Position numbers and translations under genes: made by a program. Shown one piece after another: positions 20,721 through 31,840 of a stretch of DNA of 64,000 bases. Each line of letters begins with the position of its first letter. Position 1 is the first letter of the stretch. This stretch comes from Diphasiastrum complanatum (taxonomy: Eukaryota > Streptophyta > Lycopodiopsida > Lycopodiales > Lycopodiaceae), in NCBI GenBank assembly GCA_029204225.1, contig MU832008.1, forward strand, positions 28,022 through 92,021, given 5' to 3'. A model generated the notes under the pieces. The model was given only the letters and a program-made list of their open reading frames with translations, was not told where the DNA came from and made no database searches.

Positions 20721-21368
20721 AGTTTTATAGATAGATCTAGGCTAGATCTGACTACTGTGAAAGTTTTGTGAAGATCCAATGGTTATATTTTAAAATATCC
20801 AAGAAAAAGTGCCAAAAAGTGCCAAAAAACTGAGTTTTTTCTAGATCCTGACAAATCTGTCCATCAAGAACCCTTGCAGAACTCACATTGTCTAGAAATG
20901 GTACAGCTACGGTAGGAAAGTTGAAGGTTATATTCACTCAGCTCTGAAGAAATCTCAAAGAAAAAAAAAAACCAAGAAAAAGGGCTAAAATCACATTATT
21001 AGCCAACTGAAACTGATTAGATGTTGTCAAATCTAGGTTGCAGTCACATTATCCATCAAAATCCAACATCCCTGGACTGAATCAAGTGAATGAACCTCAG
21101 ATCAAGTCGCCCTCCACATCAACCACTATCCATCCATCATTCTTCTGTCCCATCTCTATTCCATCTTCTATCTCCATCTCTGCTAGATAAATCCATTTCT
21201 GTCTCTATTCTCATGCATACTAATCCATCGTTTACCGATTCTCTTCTCTTTTTCTTCTTCTCCATCTCCCAAAAAACAAAAAAAAAAAGAGGTTGGAACA
21301 CCAAAGTCATTGAGCAAACTTGAAGCAATTCACCAACCAGCTACTTTGCGACATTCTAGTGCTGAACT
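20721..21368. other. Spacer between tandem array and gag, no gene
   Basis: AT-rich near 20760-21050 (possibly one more worn repeat unit around 20850), then pyrimidine-rich to 21290. No coherent ORF. Probably leader sequence of element F. Confidence 0.4.
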
Positions 21369-22727
21369 ATGGAGACCACCCTTGTAGGATTATCGAAATT
21401 AAAAAAGTTCCTTGCTGAAACAATTCGAGACTACACCTATCAGATCTATCATCTAGTGAATGATTGTGATCCCCCGATTCTCCAACAGATCATCATGGCA
21501 AAATACTATGCCGGACTGCCCAAAAGGATCAGATCTAGTATGGAAGAGTTAGCATCCTATGCGTCACTTGCACAACTTTGTAAGGATGCTGCCTTGATGG
21601 AAATCTCACTCGAGAAGAAGGATTTTCCCTATCCAGATGGGGAATCAGAGGAACAAAGGTCGACAACGAGCAATGATCCAACAAGAATGGAACCCCATGC
21701 AAGGCAACAAAGTGCAACAAGGTGAAGCAGATCAAGTGCAGCGGAAGACCAAGAACCTTGCAGTTCAAGCTATCAACAAGCTTATGCTCGCTCTATTAAG
21801 TTTCTTGAAAAGGATGAATGTACCTTCTACTTTTGAGATCATCCAAGTACCAGGTGTCCAATCAAGAATCCGTGCTTGTTAAAAGGACAAAATACAGAGC
21901 AACAGGCTTGTCGACACCAAGATCCAGCGGTTCAACGGTCAGAAGTAGAATCAAGACAACAAGGAGCTCACCAGAAGGATGGATGTCAGATTGATCCATC
22001 TAAATCACGAGTTTTTCAACAAACAGTGGCAAGGTAGAAGTTTTGGTTATATCCTCTTGCATGTCACCGCATTCAATGGAGGACCATAACAGCCTACCAG
22101 TCTATTTTGTGGAAGATCCTAAGGGGAATCTGTTACCAGTGTATGCTTATCAACTTAGAGGTGATGGCATACTACACTCAGTTAGCTGCTATGGATGTGG
22201 AGGAAAATACCGTCGGGCTGAATGTCCACACCGAGGGGATCCGTCAACATTTGATCCCTCGTGTTCACAATGCGAAATTAATCATCCATGCCGAGATTGT
22301 CCGATTAAAAATTCACAAAAATGTAGACCGACATGCACCTGGGGTAACCCTTCCACCTCGAATGTACTACAAAAGAGAAATCTTATTGCCACCGGGTTAT
22401 GAAACGAGTGACGAAGAGGACAATCTGGCAAAAGTCCCAAAGTACACAAAGATACCCTTGGGCAAACAAGTAAAACCATCACAGAAGACAGAGATGGTAG
22501 AATCCATCATGCCAATGGTAACTGAGGAAGTCAAGAAATTGGCATCTGACGAAGGCCAACGGATTTTACCAAGTCTCTTGGCGCAATCACTACAAAGAAT
22601 TCTTAGTGATGAATTACAAAGGGGACTAGCGTCAACAGAGCAACTTGAAGGCAATTCAACACAAGATCCACGAAATAGTGCCATCACGCAGCCTTCAACG
22701 GGAAGTGCATTAACTCTTAACATATAG
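21369..22727 (+). pseudogene. Element F gypsy-type gag, frameshifted
   Basis: Opens METTLVGLSKLKKFLAETIR, then MAKYYAGLPKRIRSSMEELA, the 'F..GL...I......' core of retrotransposon Gag, much like J ('AGLPKRIR'). Later frames hold two Cys-rich knuckle-like blocks, CYGCGGKYRRAEC and CSQCEINHPCRDC (about 22188-22300), both off the strict CCHC spacing. Another frame then runs to a stop at 22727 with acidic and charged stretches (GYETSDEEDNLAKV). At least three frames are needed, so this is a pseudogene. No protease or RT follows in this orientation. Confidence 0.65.
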
Positions 22728-22954
22728 GAACTATTTAACAAGCTTTACTTCAAAACTTTCTCTTAGGAGGGCGCACCTCAAAGCCCAATCCAAGGCCTGT
22801 AGTACAAACCAGCGGCAAACCACCCTCAATCCACAATTATTTAAATGCAAGAGAAAGTTTTAGTGTACTGTTTTTGACCAAAAAAAACTTGAAAGTCTAT
22901 TAAAATTTTTCTTTATAAGCTTGGGCTAATTTTTTTTTGAAAACCATAATGTTT
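22728..22954. other. Spacer, no gene
   Basis: Between the end of F gag and the integrase fragment. AT-rich, with no recognisable feature. Confidence 0.4.
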
Positions 22955-23290
22955 ATAAGAAAACTTAAAAACGAAGTTGTAACTGGCTTTATTGGATCCA
23001 CAAAATCAATCCCCTACTTTTCAAATGGAGCAAGTGGTATAATTGGCATCAACGGCCAATTCATAGATTTGGTTGGTTTACCAGATCTCTAGCATGGATC
23101 ACAGGATCGAATATAAATAGAAACATCCTTAAACATGGTAGGCCACCAATATTTGGCGGTTATTATCTTATTAACAATATTCCTCATGGCGAAATGTCCA
23201 CCGGCATCTTCGGAATGTAAGGCTTGAATAACCCTTGGAATATCTTCAGCTTCAAGACATCTTCTTAGTTGGTTGATTTGATATGGTGTT
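22955..23290 (-). pseudogene. Gypsy integrase zinc-binding fragment
   Basis: On the minus strand: EDAGGHFAMRNIVNKIITAK, then YWWPTMFKDVSIYIRSCDPC (stop) RSGKPTKS and PLAPFEK, GIDFVDPIKP. This is the H2C2 zinc-binding segment and the entry to the integrase core of a Ty3/gypsy element, with stops where C-Q and K-W-G are expected. No neighbouring RT in frame. It may be a displaced piece of K or J. Confidence 0.75.
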
Positions 23291-23317
23291 GTCGTTGCGT
23301 GCAGATGAATCTAATAG

Positions 23318-24060
23318 ATGTATACCTTCTTTCGAGAAAAGGGTCCATACCATTTGTCGATCGTGAACGTGCAAATTAATTTGATATTGGCTTGTTGGAT
23401 GTGGACATGGACGCACTATCTACCACACTCAGAGTGGTCCAAAGATACAAGAAATAACAAGGCTATGAGAGGTAGTGTAGAAAAGAGCGAATATTTCATG
23501 ATGTTTTTGCTCTCCGTTTTTTGCCCCAAAGGTGACGTTGCCTTGGATCTTCATGTGGGTGCAGGCACTTCAATCCTTGCTGCGCGTAAGGCAAGAGTTC
23601 ATCTTTTTGGTATGGACAGTGACCATGAGTGTATTGGTTGGTTAAAGGAGTGTAGATACTTGCCAAATGAATTCTATTTGCAGTTGCAAAAGTATTGGTT
23701 TTGTCCTAACAAGTGTGCTCCCAGTCGATTTTTTAAATTGTGTAGCTTTGGAGACATATGTGACTTCATCAGGACTGTCAGGAGATGACATTGTTATGCT
23801 AGCTGAGTTTGGGGAGAAGGCATTTGAGTTGGGTTCTCCTGGAAACTAGTAAGTGTTTCAATGTGGTTGGTGTTATTTGGATATCTGATTTGTTATCCAG
23901 TGTGACTTTGATGTGTCTTAGTGATTTGCCCTGCTATGCTGGATCAATGGCTAGGGCGATGGAGGCGATGCATGTGGATGTCCCCGACAGTGTCACGATT
24001 CAAAGGCGTCGAAAAAAATGCATATTTGTTGATGATGATGCACTTGAGGTTTCAGAATGA
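23318..24060 (+). CDS. DNA aminomethyltransferase-like gene fragment, possibly spliced
   Basis: The first frame (to ~23651) reads VEKSEYFMMFLLSVF, CPKGDVALDLHVGAGTSIL and AARKARVHLFGMDSDHE. It matches the 'KP.ELL..L......GD.VLDPF.GSGTT..AA......IG.D' pattern of N4-cytosine/N6-adenine DNA methyltransferases: SAM-binding motif I with acidic D in strand 2. No catalytic (D/S)PP(Y/W) box is visible; upstream is gypsy sequence. The rest lies in other frames, joined in frame by two possible GT-AG introns of 73 bases (23652-23724 and 23849-23921), ending RRRKKCIFVDDDALEVSE at 24060. Enzyme class from motif I, intron model inferred. Probably 5'-truncated; may be a pseudogene or another SAM-dependent enzyme. 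Confidence 0.45.
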
Positions 24061-25242
24061 GGATTAGTTGTTTCTTGAGATTTTTTCCATATACTGATGG
24101 ACCATTATGTAGATGCACACGTTTCATGAGCGACTTTTTGAATGGGCACAAAGTAGTTGGGGTTGTTTTATGTTTGTATCGCTTTCTCTTACACATACTC
24201 TTAATATGGGTCACATATATGATTGTGTTGTTTTTTATTAAAAATGTCTACCAAGAAATCCATAATCGGTCTTGAGTAAGTTTGGTATGTTTTTTAGTTG
24301 AAAAAGTTTCCAAGAACTATTGGTGATGAAATAGTGTAAAAAAATATTTTGTGCCTGGACAAACTGCAATGTTATGTAGATGTTGTTTTGATGGGATTTG
24401 ATAGATTCCTTTCTCGCATGTTTTGTTGGGAACTTTACTTTGAGTGTCCCGTTATGACTCTATATATAATTTTTAGTTGGAAATTTTAAATGCTTGATGC
24501 TGATTGTTCCAAACTTCAAACTTAAGGGTGGTCAGCTTTTGCTATCCTCATAGTACTTGAAGCTGGATCTTGGTCTATTTAACCTTTTGCCACAATTGAT
24601 TTCCTTTGTTCTATAGCTATTAGCCATCATCATGGGACAATATGCTTGGGCCTTTGAAGAAGTGAAGGAACTCCACTTGATTCTGTGCAATCACGTGAAC
24701 AGATAAAATTGTTCAAGTACTTATACATCAAAATTGCACTTTGTAAATTAAAAAAAGTTCAAAGTGGGCTTTTTAAAGTAAGGAATTTTTTTAGAAATAA
24801 ACATGACGAGGCCACAATTCTTACACCCCTCGACTCTGGGAGGCAGGGCTAAATAGTGTCTGTTAATGTTAACAATCATCTATAATATCCTGTGTATTTG
24901 CACCGTAAGAAAGGGTCACGGAGATAGGGTCATTTGTGTCCCTTATGCCATATGTGTTTCGTACTTCACTTGAATGGTCATCATTTTGAAAATCAATTTG
25001 AAATGCAACAACCGTTGACAATAGCTTTGAATACATGCACCTAGAAAAGAGATGATTATGGCCACTAGTGAAGCACATGCTAAGTATGTACCCATTTCCT
25101 TTAAACTTAGCACATATAAACTCCAATTGTTGAACTCATCTAAAATCCTTGAAACATCACATTTTGAAAAGACCTTAGTCTTAGTCTTGATAAAAGAGGC
25201 CAAAAAAGAGTCTTAAGAGAGGCAATGTTCCATGCCCACTTA
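24061..25242. other. AT-rich spacer, no gene
   Basis: About 1.2 kb beyond the methyltransferase-like frames. No RNA gene, LTR pair or coherent ORF. The first part may be 3' UTR of the preceding frames. Short frames at 24869-25203 have no recognisable domain. Confidence 0.4.
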
Positions 25243-25638
25243 TCTAGCCTCTCCTTTTCTTTATGCTTTCCACGTGGCAGCCTACGACAAGATTGGCAGA
25301 TCTTAGATCTATGGCATGCCTATCTGGCCTGCTACACAAGCCTCTGGTAGTCCTACGTGGCTTACGACATGAGAAGTACCAACCATAGATGGTTTTCCAT
25401 GTGGCAGGCCTACGTGGCTTGCCACGTGGTAGCTTGCAAGCTCCACCTCTTTCTCTCTCTAGGTCCACTCAAGCCTACGTGGCAGAGTTTGGTTGGCTTG
25501 CCACACAGGCCTATGGCAAGCCTATGTGGCAATCTGCAACATGCTTGCATGGTAGACATGAGGCCTATGCCATGCTATGTAGTCTACCATACAAGCCTAT
25601 GCTAGGCCTGCATTGCTTGCCATGTGTCAACTTTCGAG

Positions 25639-25701
<63 letters not shown>

Positions 25702-25834
25702 GGTCCACTCAGGCCTACATGATAGAGCTTGGTTGGCTTGCCCCACAAGCCTATGGTAGGGCTACATGTGGCAAACCCCAAGCTTGCGTGATTTGCCATG
25801 TGGCAACCTATGATAGGCTTGGTAGATAGTAGGC
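25243..25834. repeat. CACGTGG palindrome-rich repeat array, left part
   Basis: Many imperfect copies of short units such as 'gcctacgtggc', 'ttgccacgtggca' and 'cacaagcctatgg', which create frequent CACGTG palindromes. A higher-order unit starts 'ggtccactcaagcctacgtggcagagtttggttggcttgcc' near 25455 and again near 25700, with a CT tract just before each. It continues beyond element B at 31031, so B was inserted into the array. Confidence 0.75.
25641..25698. repeat. (CT)n microsatellite
   Basis: A near-pure CT run of about 58 bases inside the palindrome-rich array, preceded by 'caactttcgagccc' exactly as the CT run at 31513 is. ORFs through it are artefacts. Confidence 0.95.
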
Positions 25835-26087
25835 AGTTAAGAAAACAATTTAAAAAACCCGACCAGATCAATCACCACAGCACAAGGTCAAGTGCAATAA
25901 GACAAGACAACAGAATTGCTCTCCTCAAATTGTATATTCAACTAATCAGTAAGTACAAAGATAAAGTTGCTTAAAAGCACTCAAAGGGCTCGTAAAAGAA
26001 AAACAGCCCGATAATTCTAGAACTGAGCACACATGGTGCCGTTGAAATAAGAAAACATTGTATAAGTCGATCATTGCTACTTTAATT
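25835..26087 (-). repeat. Element B 3' LTR (left)
   Basis: A 253-bp LTR with AGTTAAGAAAAC at its left edge and CTTTAATT at its right. It pairs with 30778-31030 at the same length. A third partial copy of the family (49396-49508) preserves the border as TTTTAACT|ctctccctc. The purine tract on the minus strand is the complement of 'ctctccctc'. Confidence 0.85.
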
Positions 26088-26178
26088 CTCTCCCTCAATG
26101 ATCAATGTCTCTCTTTATTTTAGAGTTTACTCTATTCATGGAACATACCTCCATGATAATATTAAAAGTAAGGGCTTT

Positions 26179-27368
26179 TTACATAACCAGATCTAAGCCA
26201 AGTTTGGCTCTAAAAGTCTCAAACTTTTCTTTACTTAAAGCTTTCGTTAATATATCAGCAACTTGTAACAACGTAGAACAGTGTACATTACTTATATCCT
26301 CAGATTGTAGCTTCTCACACACAAAGTGATATTTTATCTCAATATGTTTTGTCATTGCGTGAAAGACATGATTCTTAGCCAATTGTATTTCACTTTGGCT
26401 GTCACAGAAAATAACAGTAGGATTTACCTGCTTAATGCCGATCTCACATAACAACTTACGTAGCCAAATAGCTTCCTGGGTAGCAGAACTTAACGCTTTA
26501 TATTCGGCTTCTATAGAAGAAAGAGAAATAGTATCTTGCTTCTTGCTAGACCATGAAAAACAACCGCTACGAAAATTGAAGGCATAATATGTTGTTGACT
26601 TTCTATCATCTAGATTTCCTGCCCAATCAGCGTCAACATAACCCTGCAACTTAGGTAAAACACTTTGTCTTTTGTAGATCAGGCCAAGGCTAGGTGTACC
26701 TTTCACATACCTCAAAATCCTTTTTGCAGCTTTCCAATGGTCCATAGTGGGTGATGACATGAATTGGCTAATCAAACTTACAGCATAGCAGATATCAGGA
26801 TGTGTAGTCGTAAGATATATCAAACTCCCAACTAGCTGGCGAAATAGAGTAGCGTCAACATGTGCACTATCATCAATACGAGATAATTTCTTACCAGCTT
26901 CGCAAGGGGTGATGGAAGGTTTGCACTCTGTCATGCAAAATCTCTCCAATACCTCGCGCACATACTTGTTTTGACATAACCTAATATCACTGCCAGTTTT
27001 CCATACTTCGACACCCAGGCAATAGTGCATAAGATCTAAATCTGTCATCTCAAACTGCTTGCATAAGTTGGCTTTGACAGAATGAGTGAGGTTCTCATCA
27101 TTGCCCGTGATAATGATATCATCAACATAAAGTACAATCAATGCAATGCTATCTTCGTTTATAAGAACATAAAGATTTGGATCTGAATTTGTTCTCACAA
27201 ACCCATGAGAAAGAAAGTAATTGTCAATGCGTCCATACCATGCGCATGGCGCTTGCTTAAGGCCATAAAGTGCTTTGCGTAGCTTACATACCTTCTGTTC
27301 TTGTCCTTTTGTCATGAAGCCCTGTGGTTGGACCATGTAAACTTCTTCCTCTAAGTAAAAAATGTGGA
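26179..27368 (-). pseudogene. Element B RT (rear) and RNase H
   Basis: Uninterrupted to its stop. RT motifs: [33 protein letters not shown] and VLYVDDIIITGNDEN (catalytic YVDD). Then VGSLIYLTTTHPDICYAVSL. RNase H: GYVDADWAGNLDDRKST, SLSSIEAEYKALS, IFCDSQSEI and the end motif QVADILTKALSKEKF. All four acidic RNase H positions look present. A frameshift at about 27360 (STFF/YLEEE, with the usual L-N-G lost) separates it from the front of RT. Confidence 0.88.
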
Positions 27369-27963
27369 CTTCACATCCATTTGATGGATCTTCCACCCAA
27401 AATGAGATGCTAGGGCAATGATAAGGCGTAGCGTAGTCCACTTAGCCACTGGAGCAAATGTCTCTTCATAGTCAATTCCTTTATTTTGCTCATAGCCCTT
27501 CACTACTAGGCGTGCCTTTTGCTTTGCCATGCCATCTCCATGAAACTTTGTTTTAAACACCCATTTGTTGTCAATGGGTTTCTTTTCCAAGTGGTAGATC
27601 AACCAACTCCCATGTATCATGCATGTGGATGGATTCCATCTCCTCTTCCATTGCCCTTTGCCACTCTTTGTGATCTTTTGCTTCATCAAAGGTTGATGGC
27701 TCTCGACACTTCAAAATGCCACTCATTAGGGCATAGTTCACATGATAACAATCGGGAGACTTCCTTTCCCGCGTTGATCTTCTCACTTCTCCTTGTGTGC
27801 TAGATCTTGATTGATTTAGCTTTGCGTCCTTCATGATCTTTTCATACCATTTTGGTATCTTAGATTCAGGTGATACACTATGTGGAGAGTATGTATCCCA
27901 AGGAGTGTCCAAGTAATATCTCTTACTTCCACCCGGTTTCTCCTTTATTGTTCCTATTGGCAA
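27351..27963 (-). pseudogene. Element B integrase-RT linker and front of RT
   Basis: The linker is rich in charged residues (EVRRSTRERKSPDCYHVNYA). It is followed by the RT entry EWQRAMEEEMESIHMHDTWE, VFKTKFHGDGMAKQKARLVV, KGYEQNKGIDYEETFAPVAK and IHQMDVKSTFF, where the first catalytic Asp lies in MDVKS. Two overlapping frames are needed (shift near 27580). Confidence 0.85.
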
Positions 27964-28086
27964 GTACCTTCCCCTAGGCTCTTGAATAGGTGGTGTCCTC
28001 TCATACTCACCCTCTCAACACTCATCTTCATGTGCATCATCTTGTGGAGCGTCTTCTTCATCTTCTTCTTCCAAAATTGTGGGCAG

Positions 28087-29130
28087 TCATTTGATGCTTT
28101 CACCACTTGCATGGTCTTCATCTTCATACCTATGCATCTCATCAAAGATCACATATTTGCTTATGTAAATCTTGTTCATTACAGGATCAAAACACCTGTA
28201 CGCCTTCGTCCTCTCGTCATAACCGACAAAGATACACTTGATTGCTTTGGCATCAAGTTTCTTTCGCTCTTCCTTTGGCACACATACATAAGCCCTACAT
28301 CCAATGACACAAAATTTGTCGATTTTTGGCTTTATTCCTGTAAATGCTTCTTCGGGAGTCACATTTGAAACCACAAATATAGGGCTCCAGTTTTGCAAGA
28401 ACGTTGCTGCACTGCACGCTTCCGACCAAAGTGAATTGGTCAAGCCCATTTGCTTCATCATGGAGCGTGCACTCTCCATAATAGTCTTGTTTTTCCTTTC
28501 AGCTACACCATTTCTATGCAGCGTGTGTGATTGTGTGAATTATCTTTTGATGCAGTGTTCCTTGCAAAAGTCCTTAAAATCATCAGATTTGTATCCGCCC
28601 CCTCTATCAGGTCTTAGCACTTTGATGCGTGTGTCTAGTTGGTTCTCTACTAAAGTTTTGAACTCTTTGAAGCGAGCAAAAGCGTTAGATTTCCTCTTCA
28701 AGAAATAAATCCATGTCCTCCTAGAGTAATCATCTATGAAAATCATAAAATAATATGCTTTCCCCAACGACATGGTCTTCATTGGGCCGCATAGGTTACT
28801 GTGAATAAGTTCCAGCAGTTTCTTAGCTCTTGCAGCTCCACCTTTTTTGAATGTCTCCCTGTGATGCTTTTCCATGACACATCCTTCACATATTGCGTGA
28901 TGATCATCCTGCAATGCTGGTAATCCTATTACCATCTTCAGCTTCGTCGTCAATCTTAAGCTCCCATAGTTCAAGTGACCAAGTCTTCTGTGCCACAACT
29001 CAAATTGAGATGCTGTTGAGATAGCCAAGCCATACTCTCCTAGTTTTGCAGCATCCAATCTATAAAGGCCATAGTTACTATCTCTATAACCTTTCGCCAA
29101 CACTTTATGGTTGTGGTTCATATCTCTCAT
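28087..29130 (-). pseudogene. Element B integrase
   Basis: The zinc site reads [15 protein letters not shown], then [16 protein letters not shown]. The core has HSNLCGPM (Asn where the first catalytic Asp is usual), [32 protein letters not shown], and after a stop near 28540 NGVAERKNKTIMESARS with the third-position Glu. The C-terminal part follows: GCRAYVCVPKEERKKLD, FVGYDERTKAYRCFDP. A substituted first Asp and a stop suggest inactivity. Confidence 0.85.
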
Positions 29131-29166
29131 AAGGCATCCATCCTTGACAAATTCAACCTTAAGATG

Positions 29167-29478
29167 TTAATTTGCCATTACTCCAACAGAAAGCAGACTC
29201 TTTTTGAGTCCAAGAACATAAAGCACATTAGGGATATTCTTGATTTTACCATCAAGAAACTGCACAGGTACATTGCCCACACTCTGTATTTGGCATTCCT
29301 CCCCATTGGCCTGAGTGACCTTATCCCCATCATGGATTGGTGAGAATTTCTCAAACCAATCACGTTTCTTGGTCATATGCCTTGTGGCGCCTGAATCTAG
29401 GAACCATCTGGCACTACCATTATCAAAGGCCCTCATGTCACCTAGAGTGGTATTTGGCCGGACTTCAATACTTGCCAC
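29167..29478 (-). pseudogene. Element B protease
   Basis: ARWFLDSGATRHMTKKRDWF is the copia retropepsin site (D-S-G). It is followed by VTQANGEECQIQSVGN and NVLYVLGLKKSLLSVG, the usual lead into the GAG-pre-integrase domain. Upstream, a short glycine/asparagine-rich piece (GNGNYQ.GNFGGYG) is all that might remain of gag. Confidence 0.82.
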
Positions 29479-29540
29479 GATCCCATAACCCCCAAAATTG
29501 CCTCATTGATAGTTGCCATTTCCAAACTGCTTGAAACTTC

Positions 29541-30764
29541 ACCTGTAGGCTAAAAAGTGTGTGCCAAAGCCAATCGTGATGTCAGAAATAAAAAATAATG
29601 ACCTACAATTTTTGGCTTACCAGGCCACCCGCCGCTCTTTTGCCAAATTGAAAGCCAAACTGGCGTCACTTTCCGAAATGCTTCTCGTCACCAACTCCCA
29701 ACTATGTGCCCAGTGGAATGGTGAATCAGTTTTGGCGCGTTCCGAACACTTTGTCCGCGACAATCACTCTATTTTGAAGTACCGTACTTGCAGGTACAGT
29801 TAGGGTGCCCTTCTTTTGGAGGCTATAGCCTTTCGTTTGGCCAAAATAGGCTTAAGGAAGTGAAAATAGAGGCACCTTAAGTTTTTGAACTCTCTTTTCA
29901 CCTTGAAAAGGCTTCACTCTTCACCAACTTCAGGGCCCAACTCAAATTTCAAGTTGAAATTTTTTAAAGAAGTTGAAGTGTAATTTACACCTCAGGCCCC
30001 TTTCACCCTTTCATGGGTCCCTTTACTTGCCATCCAATGGTCACTTTATATTTGACGGCCTAGATCGATCCTCGTTGATTTCAGCCATTGATTACCATGG
30101 CCTCAGATCCAACGACTTGCCCTCCTCTTCGTGTGCCAACCAGTGCTCCTGCAGCCACTAAACACCTGGAGACACTACCCTCCTCCTTACTATGGCTGCG
30201 CGCGAGCCTCCACGTGACCTCCTCTCTCTTCCTAACCATGGAGATTACAAAGGGGTTTGAAAAAACCCACGACCTACTTCACAAGCTCTCCTCCAGCTCT
30301 CCACAGCAGTCAGCGGCTGTCTGCAGCTCGATTACTCCTGCTAGATCGCCCCTCTTCAGGCATTTACAGCTCTGAAAAACCTTGTAAATGAAGAAAGATC
30401 ATCAATGTTTCCTACTGAAACTCCAGCCATGAAAGAAGAGAGACTTCTTGGGCTATGCTCAGGTTTTCTCTAAGCTACTTTTTGCAGCCTTCTACTGCAC
30501 TAAGGTCGCCCTACAGTCAGCAATTATCTGCTTTAAACAGATCTTCAATTGGTTTTAGATTGAATCCACACTAGGCAGCCTTTCTACGGAGTTCTATGCT
30601 TTCGTTTGGCTTCTCGTTTCAGCCGACAATCCCCTGTCTCTAAATCTTCTTACAGTTTCGAGCCATTCCACGAATCTCCACAGACTCGGTTTTGTGCTTC
30701 CTAGCCAACAAACTGTCGTGAAGTCGCAGCTCTCCGTTCCTGTCCGGTGATTCTCGCCACCAAG
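29541..30764 (-). other. Element B leader; gag not recognised
   Basis: About 1.2 kb lie between protease and primer site, where copia gag and leader belong. No NY..W, UBN2 or CCHC motif is readable in any frame. Plus-strand frames here (29561-29803, 30088-30375) have no recognisable domain. The middle (30080-30350) is richer in G+C than the rest of B, so captured or replaced sequence is possible. Confidence 0.5.
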
Positions 30765-30777
30765 GGCTCTAATACCA
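30765..30777 (-). promoter_or_regulatory. Element B primer-binding site
   Basis: The minus strand reads TGGTATTAGAGCC immediately after the LTR end AACT, with one substitution from the tRNA-iMet-type consensus (TGGTATCAGAGC). No spacer. Confidence 0.82.
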
Positions 30778-31030
30778 AGTTAAGAAAACAGTTTAAAAAA
30801 TCTGACCGGATGAATCACCACAACACAATGTCAAGTGCAATAAGACAAGACAACATAATTGCTCTCCTCAAACTGTATATTCAACTAATTAGTAAGTACA
30901 AAGATAAAGTTGCTTAAAAGCACTCAAAGGGCTTGTAAAAGAAAGACGGCTTGATAATTCTAGAATTGAGCACACGTGGTGTTGTCGAAATAAGAAAGCA
31001 CTATATAAGTCGATCATTGCTATTTAAACT
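30778..31030 (-). repeat. Element B 5' LTR (right)
   Basis: 253 bp, direct repeat of 25835-26087 with scattered substitutions. Followed by aggcctatgtgg of the host array. Confidence 0.85.
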
Positions 31031-31509
31031 AGGCCTATGTGGCCTACTACACAAGCCTAAAGTAGGCCATGTGGCAAGCCACACAAGCCTATGGTAGGCC
31101 TACGTGGCTTCCCACATGGCAGTCCCAAGCCTACATGGTTTTTCACGTGGCAGGCCTACATGGCTTGCTATGTGACAACTTTTGAGCCCCAATTATCTGT
31201 CTCTCTATGTCCACTTAGGCCTATGTGATAGAGACTGATTGGCTTGCCACGCAAGTCTATGTTAGAACTACATGGTTTGCAATGTGGCAAACCCCAAGCT
31301 TGCATGACATGCTATGGGGTAGGCTTACATGGCTTGCCACGTGGTTGTTTGCGATAGGCTTAGTAGATAGCAGACCTATGACATGTCTATGTGGCCTGCT
31401 ACACAAGCCTATGGTAGTCCTACGTGGCTTTCCACGTGGCAAGTCCCAAGCCTACATGGTTTTACACGTGGCAAGCCTATGTGGCTTGCCATGTGGCAAC
31501 TTTCGAGCC

Positions 31510-31583
<74 letters not shown>

Positions 31584-31840
31584 CCTATGTGGTAGAGCCA
31601 GGTTGGTTCGCCATGCAAGCCTATGGTATGCCAACGTGGTTTGCCATGTGGCAACCCCAAGTCTACATAATTTGCCATGTGTTTGACCTACGTGGCTTGC
31701 CATGTGGCAGCTTACGACAAGCTTGGCAAATAGTAGGCCTATGACATGCATATGTGGCCTGCTACACAAAGCCTATGGTAGGTCTATGTGGCTTGCCACA
31801 TGGCAAACCCCAAGCCTGCATGATTTGTGGCAGACCTACA
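31031..31840. repeat. CACGTGG palindrome-rich repeat array, right part
   Basis: Continues the array of 25243-25834. Units such as 'cctacgtggctttccacgtggcaagtccc' and 'ggcttgccatgtggcaac' recur. The longer unit beginning 'gtccacttaggcctatgtgatagag..tggcttgcc' appears near 31208 and, after the CT tract, 31580. The repeat 'ttggcaaatagtaggcctatgacatg' near 31725 parallels the sequence interrupted by B. Confidence 0.75.
31513..31580. repeat. (TC)n microsatellite
   Basis: About 68 bases of pure TC inside the array, at the same position in the unit as the tract at 25641-25698. Confidence 0.95.

Larger units (their letters stand above)
25835..31030 (-). mobile_element. Copia element B
   Basis: A minus-strand copia of 5196 bp with two 253-bp LTRs, a primer site next to the right LTR, and protease, integrase, RT and RNase H in copia order. 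The LTR ends are AGTTAAG...TTAAACT rather than TG...CA. The flanks share AGGC (TAGGC if the final T belongs to the target). Joining the flanks restores the surrounding repeat ('gatagtaggcctatg...'), confirming the borders. Gag is not recognisable between primer site and protease. Several frameshifts in pol; probably inactive. Confidence 0.87.

Noticed and set aside
30088-30375. 95-codon plus-strand ORF inside element B
   Set aside because: Ser/Pro/Thr-rich, no domain, opposite strand to the element; kept only as a note on composition.
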